From: Thiofaba sp049322715
GTDB lineage: Bacteria > Pseudomonadota > Gammaproteobacteria > Halothiobacillales > Halothiobacillaceae
Assembly: GCA_049322715.1 (NCBI GenBank)
Contig: JBMOQP010000044.1
Location: 141,272-205,271, forward strand
Direction: 5' to 3'
Length of the DNA: 64,000 nucleotides
Made by a program: the position numbers and the translations under genes. The first letter of the stretch is position 1. Every line of letters begins with the position of its first letter. The notes below the pieces were generated by a model. It ran no database searches. It had not been told where the DNA came from and saw nothing but the letters and a program-made list of their open reading frames with translations. Of this stretch, positions 58,167 through 64,000 are shown one piece after another.

Positions 58167-59366
58167 ATGACAACTCCATCCCCCGGCATTGCCCTGGGCA
58201 CCGCCCTCCGCCCCTCCGCCACACGCCTGATGCTGCTCGGCTCCGGCGAGCTGGGCAAGGAGGTCGCCATCGAGGCGCAGCGCCTCGGCGTCGAGGTCAT
58301 CGCGGTCGACCGCTATGCCGATGCCCCCGCCATGCAGGTCGCGCACCGCAGCCATGTGATCGACATGCTCGACGGCCAGGCCCTGCGCGCCCTGGTCGAA
58401 CGGGAGAGACCGGACCTGATCGTGCCCGAGATCGAGGCCATCGCCACCCCGACCCTGGTGGAGATGGAGAGCGAGGGCTGGAAGGTGATCCCGACCGCGC
58501 GCGCCGCCTTCCTGACCATGAACCGCGAGGGCATCCGCAGGCTCGCCGCCGAGGAGCTGGGCCTGCCCACCTCGCCCTACCGCTTCGCCGACAACGAGGC
58601 CGACTACCGCGCCGCGATCGCTACCCTGGGCATGCCCTGCGTGGTCAAGCCGATCATGTCCTCCTCCGGCAAGGGGCAGAGCGTGATCAAGTCGGCGGAG
58701 GACATCGGCCCGGCCTGGACCTACGCCCAGGAGGGCGGCCGTGCCGGCAAGGGGCGGGTGATCGTCGAGGGCTTCGTCGACTTCGACTACGAGATCACCC
58801 TGCTGACCGTGCGCCATCAAGGCGGCACCAGCTTCTGCCCACCGATCGGCCACCTGCAGATCAAGGGCGACTACCGCGAGTCCTGGCAGCCGCAGCCGAT
58901 GAGCGAGGCCGCCCTGCGCGAGTCCGAGCGCATCGCCGAGGCGATCACCTCGGCCCTCGGCGGCCATGGCCTGTTCGGCGTGGAGCTGTTCGTCAAGGGC
59001 GACATGGTGTGGTTCTCCGAGGTCTCGCCTCGCCCGCACGACACCGGCCTTGTCACCCTCATCTCGCAGGACCTGTCCGAATTCGCCCTGCACGCGCGCG
59101 CCATCCTCGGCCTGCCCGTGCCCAACATCCGCACCCGCGGCCCGGCCGCATCCTGCGCCCTGCTGGTCGAAGGCGAGAGCGGGGACGTGCGCTTCGGCAA
59201 CCTCGCCGAGGCCCTGGCGGAGCCCGACACCCAGCTGCGCCTGTTCGGCAAGCCGGAGATCAGGGGCAGCCGCCGCCTGGGCGTGGCCCTGGCGCTTGGC
59301 GAGGATGTGGAGGATGCACGCGCCAGGGCGCGACGGATGGTGGAGAAGATCGAAGTCGGCTTCTGA
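58167..59366 (+). CDS. purT: Formate-dependent phosphoribosylglycinamide formyltransferase
   Basis: 399 residues, an ATP-grasp enzyme making formyl-GAR from formate and ATP in purine synthesis. MLLGSGELGKEVAIEAQRLG starts the fold; VIAVDRYADAPAMQVAHRSH and VVKPIMSSSGKGQSVI are PurT signatures; the metal-binding end is WFSEVSPRPHDTGLVTL. 4 bases after the lipoprotein gene. Confidence 0.97.
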   Translation: MTTPSPGIALGTALRPSATRLMLLGSGELGKEVAIEAQRLGVEVIAVDRYADAPAMQVAHRSHVIDMLDGQALRALVERERPDLIVPEIEAIATPTLVEMESEGWKVIPTARAAFLTMNREGIRRLAAEELGLPTSPYRFADNEADYRAAIATLGMPCVVKPIMSSSGKGQSVIKSAEDIGPAWTYAQEGGRAGKGRVIVEGFVDFDYEITLLTVRHQGGTSFCPPIGHLQIKGDYRESWQPQPMSEAALRESERIAEAITSALGGHGLFGVELFVKGDMVWFSEVSPRPHDTGLVTLISQDLSEFALHARAILGLPVPNIRTRGPAASCALLVEGESGDVRFGNLAEALAEPDTQLRLFGKPEIRGSRRLGVALALGEDVEDARARARRMVEKIEVGF

Positions 59367-59382
59367 GCCACTCGGCGGTGAT

Positions 59383-59460
59383 GCCCGGATGAAACGAAGT
59401 GGAATCCGGGAAAAAATGCCAGCGCCCCCGGATTCCGGCGGACGCCTGCCTCCGGGCTAC
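59383..59460. repeat. Two facing copies of the GTAGCCCGGAT repeat between purT and proB
   Basis: GCCCGGATGAAACGAAGTGG with AATCCGGG (59383-59410) is one copy; CCCCCGGATTCC...CCTCCGGGCTAC (about 59426-59460) is another in opposite orientation. Both are the widespread GTAGCCCGGATG...GGAATCCGGG repeat, also seen at 47229. The convergent purT and proB genes flank them. Confidence 0.75.
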
Positions 59461-59480
59461 ATGAACGCGCCGGCTTCGCC

Positions 59481-60623
59481 TCAGATCAGGACCAGGTTAT
59501 CCCGGTGGATAAGCTCGGGCTCGTCCTCGTAGCCCAGCAGCGCGGGCAACGCGTGGCTCGGCTGGCCCTGGATCCGGCGCGACTCGTCCGCACCATAGTT
59601 GACCAGTCCCCGGGCCACCTCCTGCCCGTCGGGCCCCATCACGGCGACCAGGTCGCCGCGATGGAACTGTCCCTCGACTCCCTTCACCCCGACCGGCAGC
59701 AGGCTGCGGCCCTGCTCGCGCAGGACCCGCACCGCGCCCTCGTCGACCAGCAGGCGGCCGGCGACGTGCAGCTGGCTGGCCAGCCACTGCTTGCGCGCCA
59801 GCAGCGGGGCCTGGTCGGGCAGGAACACGGTGCCAAGCTCCTCGCCACCGGAAAGACGGGTCAGCACGTCCGGCTCGCTGCCGGCGGCGATCAGGGTAGC
59901 GGCACCGGAGCGCGCGGCGCGCTGGGCGGCGCGCACCTTGGTCGCCATGCCACCGCGTCCGAGCGCCCCGCCCTCGGCGGAGGCCATGCCTGCCAGCGAG
60001 GGATCGCTGGCCTGGACCTCGTGCAGCAGGCGGGCCTCCGGATGCTTGCGCGGGTCGGCGGTGTACAGCCCCTGCTGGTCGGTGAGGATCACCAGCACGT
60101 CGGCCTCGACCAGGTTGGCAACCAGCGCGGCGAGGGTGTCGTTGTCGCCGAAGCGGATCTCCTCGGTGGCGACCGTGTCGTTCTCGTTCACCACCGGGAT
60201 CACGTTATGCCCGAGCAGGGTGCGCAGGGTGCTGCGCGCGTTCAGGTAGCGCGAGCGGTTGGAGAGGTCATCATGGGTGAGCAGGATCTGCGCGGTCCGC
60301 ACGCCATGGCGCTGGAATACGCTCTCGTAGGCCTGGGCGAGTCCCATCTGGCCGACGGCGGCCGCCGCCTGGAGCTCGTGCAGCGCGGTCGGACGGGTCT
60401 TCCAGCCGAGGCGCAGCATGCCCTCGGCGACCGCCCCGGAAGTGACGATCACCACCTCCTTGCCCGAGGCGCGCAGGGTCTGCACCTGGGCGGCCCAGCG
60501 GTCGATCGCATCGAGATCAACTCCCTGCCCGCCGCGCGTGACCATGGCGCTGCCGATCTTCACCACCCAGCGACGGGCACGGCTCAGCCGGGCGCGCGTT
60601 GCGCTTGTCGCGACGATGCTCAT
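59481..60623 (-). CDS. proB: Glutamate 5-kinase
   Basis: 380 residues. First step of proline synthesis. An amino-acid-kinase domain (RWVVKIGSAMVTRGGQGVDL; VVIVTSGAVAEGM; NENDTVATEEIRFGDNDTLA; GGMATKVRAAQRA) is followed by a PUA domain, as in E. coli ProB. The start overlaps the obgE stop (ATGA), giving an rplU-rpmA-obgE-proB run. Confidence 0.97.
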   Translation of the reverse strand: MSIVATSATRARLSRARRWVVKIGSAMVTRGGQGVDLDAIDRWAAQVQTLRASGKEVVIVTSGAVAEGMLRLGWKTRPTALHELQAAAAVGQMGLAQAYESVFQRHGVRTAQILLTHDDLSNRSRYLNARSTLRTLLGHNVIPVVNENDTVATEEIRFGDNDTLAALVANLVEADVLVILTDQQGLYTADPRKHPEARLLHEVQASDPSLAGMASAEGGALGRGGMATKVRAAQRAARSGAATLIAAGSEPDVLTRLSGGEELGTVFLPDQAPLLARKQWLASQLHVAGRLLVDEGAVRVLREQGRSLLPVGVKGVEGQFHRGDLVAVMGPDGQEVARGLVNYGADESRRIQGQPSHALPALLGYEDEPELIHRDNLVLI

Positions 60624-61690
60624 GATGCGGGCGTTCCTTCGCCGGCCCCTCCCGCCGCCTCTGCGCGGGCTGCCGCCTCACGCGACTGCTCGAGGAACTC
60701 CATGATGGCGTACACCAGTTCGCGCGTTCCCTCGCCGGAGATGGCGCTGATGCGGAACACGGGGCCGTCCCAGCCGAGACCGTCGAGGATGGCCTGGCAA
60801 CGCGCCTCGCGCTCATCCTCGGGCAGCAGGTCGAGCTTGTTCAGCACCAGCCAGCGCGGGCGGTGCAGCAGCTCGTCGCTGTATTTCTCCACCTCGCCGA
60901 GGATGACCCTGGCGTCATGCACCGGGTCGGCCTCGGGATCCAGCGGCGCCACGTCCAGCACGTGCAGAAGGAGGCCGGTGCGGGAGAGGTGCTTGAGGAA
61001 CTGGATGCCGAGTCCAGCCCCCTCCGCCGCGCCCTCGATCAGGCCGGGGATGTCGGCGACGACGAAGCTGCGGTGCGCCTCGACCCGCACCACGCCGAGG
61101 TTCGGGTACAGGGTGGTGAAGGGATAGTCCGCGACCTTGGGCCGCGCGGCGGAGATGGCGCGAATCAGGGTCGACTTGCCGGCGTTCGGCAGGCCGAGCA
61201 GGCCCACGTCGGCCAGCACCTTGAGTTCCATGCGCAGCTCGCGCTCGTCGCCTTCCGAGCCGTGCGTGCACTGGCGCGGAGCGCGGTTGGTGGAGCTCTT
61301 GAAGCGGGTGTTGCCGAGCCCGTGGAAGCCGCCGCGCGCGACCAGCACGCGCTGGCCGGCCTCGACCACGTCGCCGATCAGCTCCTCGGTGTCCGCGTCA
61401 TAGACCATGGTGCCGACCGGCACCGGGATCTCCAGGTCGTCGCCCTTGGCGCCGGTCATGTTGCGGCCCATGCCGTTCTGCCCGCGCTTGGCCTCGAAGC
61501 GGCGCTGGAAGCGGAAGTCCGCCAGGGTGTTCAGATCGGGATGGCCGACCACGTACACGCTGCCGCCATCGCCACCGTCGCCGCCGTCGGGGCCGCCCAT
61601 GGGGATGAACTTCTCGCGGCGGAAACTGACCACGCCGTTGCCGCCGTTGCCGGCCTTGACGTGGATGACTGCTTCGTCAACGAACTTCAT
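60620..61690 (-). CDS. obgE: Obg-family ribosome-assembly GTPase
   Basis: 356 residues. The N-terminal glycine-rich Obg fold (MKFVDEAVIHVKAGNGGNGV; GGPDGGDGGDGGSVYV) is followed by the G domain: G1 GLPNAGKSTLI, G3 ADIPGLIEGAAEG, G4 NKLDLLP. It acts in 50S assembly and stress control. It lies downstream of rpmA after a terminator hairpin. Confidence 0.97.
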   Translation of the reverse strand: MKFVDEAVIHVKAGNGGNGVVSFRREKFIPMGGPDGGDGGDGGSVYVVGHPDLNTLADFRFQRRFEAKRGQNGMGRNMTGAKGDDLEIPVPVGTMVYDADTEELIGDVVEAGQRVLVARGGFHGLGNTRFKSSTNRAPRQCTHGSEGDERELRMELKVLADVGLLGLPNAGKSTLIRAISAARPKVADYPFTTLYPNLGVVRVEAHRSFVVADIPGLIEGAAEGAGLGIQFLKHLSRTGLLLHVLDVAPLDPEADPVHDARVILGEVEKYSDELLHRPRWLVLNKLDLLPEDEREARCQAILDGLGWDGPVFRISAISGEGTRELVYAIMEFLEQSREAAARAEAAGGAGEGTPAS

Positions 61691-61704
61691 AGGAACTTAC
61701 CAGC

Positions 61705-61730
61705 AAAAAAGCCCCGTCGAGGCGGGGCTT
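61705..61730 (-). terminator. Rho-independent terminator between rpmA and obgE
   Basis: Read on the minus strand: AAGCCCCG, CCTCGA, CGGGGCTT, then further T to make a run of six. It lies directly after rpmA and before obgE, so it should reduce transcription from the ribosomal protein genes into obgE-proB. Confidence 0.9.
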
Positions 61731-61756
61731 GGTCGCGTCAGGATGCGTGCCGCGGA

Positions 61757-62014
61757 TCAGGCGGGGATCACGCTCACGAAGCGGCGATTGTTCGGGCCCT
61801 TGACCTCGAACTTGATGGTACCGTCGACCTTTGCGAACAGGGTATAGTCCTTGCCGCAGCCGACGTTGGTGCCCGGATGGAACTGGGTGCCACGCTGACG
61901 GACGATGATGTTGCCCGCGGTGGCCATCTGGCCGCCGTAGAGCTTCACGCCCAGACGCTTGGATTCAGAATCACGACCGTTGCGGGAACTGCCCGCGGCC
62001 TTCTTGTGTGCCAT
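61757..62014 (-). CDS. rpmA: 50S ribosomal protein bL27
   Basis: 85 residues, as in E. coli. The N-terminus MAHKKAAGSSRNGRDSESKR reaches the peptidyl transferase centre; GNIIVRQRGTQFHPG is conserved. No N-terminal cleavable extension of the Firmicutes kind. It follows rplU by 15 bases. Confidence 0.98.
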   Translation of the reverse strand: MAHKKAAGSSRNGRDSESKRLGVKLYGGQMATAGNIIVRQRGTQFHPGTNVGCGKDYTLFAKVDGTIKFEVKGPNNRRFVSVIPA

Positions 62015-62029
62015 GGCCCGTTACCTCGA

Positions 62030-62341
62030 TTAAGCGGAAATACCGGTGATTTTCAGTTCGGTGAAATACTGGCGATGTCCCATGCGCTTCATGTGATGCT
62101 TGCGACGACGGAACTTCAGGATTTCGACCTTCTTGTGGCGGCCGTGGCCCAGCACCTCGGCAGACACCTTGGCGCCTTCGACCAGCGGGGAACCGACCTT
62201 GAACTGGGTGCCGTCAGCCACCAGCAGCACCTGATCGAGCTCGACGGTCGAGCCCACATCGGCGGTCAGCAGTTCGACGCGCAGGCGCTCGCCTTGCTCG
62301 ACACGGTACTGCTTACCGCCAGTCACGATCACTGCGTACAT
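62030..62341 (-). CDS. rplU: 50S ribosomal protein bL21
   Basis: 103 residues, as in E. coli, from the ATG at 62341 (MYAVIVTGGKQYRVEQGERL). A longer in-frame start at 62419 lies upstream of the promoter and is rejected. The C-terminal KVEILKFRRRKHHMKRMGHR is the RNA-binding signature. A GGAG ribosome-binding sequence precedes the start. Confidence 0.98.
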   Translation of the reverse strand: MYAVIVTGGKQYRVEQGERLRVELLTADVGSTVELDQVLLVADGTQFKVGSPLVEGAKVSAEVLGHGRHKKVEILKFRRRKHHMKRMGHRQYFTELKITGISA

Positions 62342-62386
62342 GATGGTGTGCTCCAAAAAATGAATGTGACAGTATAAAGGGCGCGC

Positions 62387-62415
62387 ATTGTAAGCGCCCG
62401 ATTCCGTCGCGTCAA
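62387..62415 (-). promoter_or_regulatory. Sigma-70 promoter for rplU-rpmA
   Basis: On the minus strand: -35 TTGACG (62415-62410), a 17-base spacer, and -10 TACAAT (62392-62387). Five of six and five of six consensus bases with ideal spacing, about 45 bases before the rplU start codon. Confidence 0.8.
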
Positions 62416-62432
62416 ACAAAAACCTGCCCGCC

Positions 62433-62462
62433 TTGACACCCCGCCATGGGCCTGCCTAGCAT
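62433..62462 (+). promoter_or_regulatory. Sigma-70 promoter for ispB
   Basis: -35 TTGACA (62433-62438, exact consensus), 18-base spacer, -10 TAGCAT (62457-62462), 45 bases before the ispB start. Back-to-back with the rplU promoter. Confidence 0.65.
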
Positions 62463-62507
62463 CGCGGGCGTTTCGAACCACCCACTATAAAGCCAAAGCG
62501 ACTTCTG

Positions 62508-63476
62508 ATGAATCTCGAGCAGGTGCGCCACGCGACGGCGGACGACATGGCCCGCGTCAATCAGCTGATTGAACGCAGCCTGCACTCCGAAGTCGCCCTT
62601 GTCCGGCAGATCGCGACCTACATCATACACGGTGGCGGCAAGCGCCTGCGCCCCCTCCTGCACCTGCTGGCCGCGCGCGCGGCCGGCTACGAGGGCGAGC
62701 ACCACCACACCCTCGCGGCGGTGATCGAGTTCATCCACACATCCACCCTGCTGCACGACGACGTGGTGGACGAGTCCGGCATGCGCCGCGGCCGCGAGAC
62801 CGCCAACGCCATGTTCGGCAATGCCGCGAGCGTGCTGGTCGGCGATTTCCTCTATTCGCGCGCGTTCCAGCTGATGGTCAGCGTGGGCAGCATGCGCGTG
62901 ATGGAGATCCTCGCCGACTCCACCAACATCATCGCCGAGGGCGAGGTCATGCAGCTGATGAACTGCCATGACCCCGACACCACCGAAGAACGCTACATGG
63001 ATGTCATCCGCTGCAAGACCGCGCAGCTGTTCGAGGCCGCCGGGCGCCTGGGCGGCGTGCTGGCCGGCGCCACACCCGAGGTGGAGGAGGCCCTCGCCGC
63101 CTACGGCCTGCACCTCGGCAATGCCTTCCAGCTGATGGATGACGCGCTGGACTACGAGGCCGACCCCGAGAAGCTCGGCAAGAACGTCGGCGACGACCTG
63201 GCCGAGGGCAAGCCCACCCTGCCCCTGATCCACGCCATGCGCCACGCTTCCCCCGAGCAGGCGGCGGTGATCCGCCAGGCCATCGAGCAGGGAGGCGTGG
63301 AGAATCTGCCGGTCGTGCTCGAGGCTATTGCAAACGCCGGATCACTCACCTATACTGCGCGCCTTGCGATGAACGAGGCCGAGCAAGCCATTGCCTCCCT
63401 CGCCATCCTGCCCCCGTCGCCGCATCGCGAAGCACTCGAGAGCATCGCTCGTTTCGCAGCAGCCCGGGATCACTAG
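62508..63476 (+). CDS. ispB: Octaprenyl diphosphate synthase
   Basis: 322 residues. Makes the ubiquinone side chain by chain elongation from FPP. The first aspartate-rich motif is LLHDDVVDESGMRRG, the second FQLMDDALDYEADPEKLGKN; GGGKRLRPLLHLLAARA is also conserved. The divergent location opposite rplU-rpmA is the standard gammaproteobacterial arrangement. Chain length (eight or nine units) cannot be fixed by eye. Confidence 0.95.
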   Translation: MNLEQVRHATADDMARVNQLIERSLHSEVALVRQIATYIIHGGGKRLRPLLHLLAARAAGYEGEHHHTLAAVIEFIHTSTLLHDDVVDESGMRRGRETANAMFGNAASVLVGDFLYSRAFQLMVSVGSMRVMEILADSTNIIAEGEVMQLMNCHDPDTTEERYMDVIRCKTAQLFEAAGRLGGVLAGATPEVEEALAAYGLHLGNAFQLMDDALDYEADPEKLGKNVGDDLAEGKPTLPLIHAMRHASPEQAAVIRQAIEQGGVENLPVVLEAIANAGSLTYTARLAMNEAEQAIASLAILPPSPHREALESIARFAAARDH

Positions 63477-63477
63477 T

Positions 63478-63554
63478 CGGAGTGTAGCTCAGCTTGGTAG
63501 AGCACTACGTTCGGGACGTAGGGGTCGTAGGTTCGAATCCTGTCACTCCGACCA
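63478..63554 (+). tRNA. tRNA-Pro (anticodon CGG)
   Basis: 77 bases including an encoded CCA. Acceptor CGGAGTG pairs with CACTCCG, D arm GCTC...GAGC, anticodon stem CTACG/CGTAG with loop TTCGGGA (anticodon CGG, codon CCG), and T arm with TTCGAATC. Starts two bases after the ispB stop codon. Confidence 0.97.
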
Positions 63555-63593
63555 TCTCTTTTCCCGCTTCCTGATCCGCTGACCCAACCGCCG

Positions 63594-64000
63594 TCAAGCC
63601 GCCGCTTGCGGGCCTTGCCCTGGTTGCGCCGGTCGTTCGGGCCGTCCAAAGGCCCAGCCCTGCAGGTAGCTCACCCCCAACCTCTGGAAGTCCTGGCGCT
63701 GGGACTCGGTCTCGATGCCTTCGGCCACCACGGCGAAACCGCTGCCGCGCAACATGTCGACGACATGCACCACCATGCCTCGCAAGGCCGCGTCCTGGCT
63801 GTAGGACTCGATCAGGCTGCGATCGAGCTTGACGATATCGACCGGCATGCGGGCTAGGTAGCGCAGCGATGAGTAGCCGCTGCCGAAGTCATCCAGGGCC
63901 ACCTTGATCCCCAGGGATCGATAATGCCGCAAGGCATGGCTCATCAGCTCGAAACGCGAGATGAGCGTGGTTTCCGTGATCTCGAGCACGAGCGTGTAAT
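63594..64000 (-). CDS. EAL-domain protein, C-terminal part (partial)
   Basis: About 134 residues at the right edge, open to the end of the window. It is the last part of an EAL cyclic-di-GMP phosphodiesterase domain: LEITETTL, KVALDDFGSGYSSLRYL with the catalytic DDFG, VDIVKLDRSLI, and FAVVAEGIETESQ. The terminal LQGWAFGRPERP is the usual end of the domain. The EAL motif itself and any sensor or GGDEF domains lie beyond the window, so enzymatic status cannot be judged. Downstream it faces the tRNA gene. Confidence 0.92.
   Translation of the reverse strand, partial: YTLVLEITETTLISRFELMSHALRHYRSLGIKVALDDFGSGYSSLRYLARMPVDIVKLDRSLIESYSQDAALRGMVVHVVDMLRGSGFAVVAEGIETESQRQDFQRLGVSYLQGWAFGRPERPAQPGQGPQAAA

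Overview
This is a high-GC chromosomal window from a gammaproteobacterium. The evidence is gene order: miaB-ybeZ-ybeY-corC-lnt, a ybeL homologue divergent from leuS, leuS-lptE-holA, nadD-rsfS-rlmH-maf-rng-yhdP, and rplU-rpmA-obgE-proB opposite ispB all match the arrangement known from Gammaproteobacteria. An environmental Chromatiales-like lineage would fit, but the sequence does not fix the genus. The window opens inside an epimerase gene and closes inside an EAL-domain gene. LAYOUT. 1-20.6 kb is a surface-polysaccharide locus, all on the + strand. It holds UDP-glucuronate chemistry (an epimerase tail and Ugd), a HEPN/nucleotidyltransferase toxin-antitoxin pair wedged between them, and a complete CMP-pseudaminic acid pathway (pseB, C, F, G, H, I) with a flippase inside it. 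It also holds a strikingly A/T-rich two-gene cassette (KpsC/S-like glycosyltransferase and Wzy-like polymerase, about 9.35-12.13 kb), two more glycosyltransferases, a WcaJ/WbaP initiating transferase, galE, and dTDP-rhamnose genes rfbBDAC. glmS, which supplies the amino-sugar precursor, follows. Together these would make a heteropolysaccharide (O-antigen or capsule) containing pseudaminic acid, rhamnose and probably a uronic acid, by a flippase/polymerase route. 22.7-29.9 kb: a 182-bp palindromic element, a MazEF-type pair with a clear operator-like dyad, then a minus-strand operon (TRAP transporter DctPQM, a gamma-glutamyltransferase-family enzyme without a signal peptide, a TauE/SafE permease) divergent from an Lrp/AsnC regulator. 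30.1-37.1 kb: a secreted helix-hairpin-helix protein, a 356-bp element with terminal inverted repeats, a Uma2-family gene and the miaB-lnt housekeeping operon. 37.1-41.9 kb: a minus-strand four-gene membrane operon (TonB-dependent receptor, anchored His-rich periplasmic protein, NapH-like polyferredoxin, CcdA-like protein), plausibly a redox-linked metal acquisition system. 42-64 kb: housekeeping genes (ybeL, leuS, lptE, holA, proA, nadD, rsfS, rlmH, maf, rng, yhdP, a Nit2-type amidase, purT, proB, obgE, rpmA, rplU, ispB), tRNA-Pro(CGG) and the end of an EAL-domain protein. MOST UNUSUAL OBSERVATION. The window is seeded with hairpin-built repeat units. They share short fixed linkers, spacers and hairpin centres but have different stem sequences. 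They lie between genes (15.9, 30.6, 42.6, 45.4, 56.2, 57.2 kb) and also in frame inside lnt (twice), nadD and maf. The two lnt copies align over 60 bases without gaps at 12 differences; six of these form three perfectly compensated base pairs and five of the rest lie in loops or a spacer. In two places a hairpin appears nested inside the loop of another. Simpler REP-like palindromes also lie in frame in pseG and glmS. No RAYT-type transposase gene is visible in the window.
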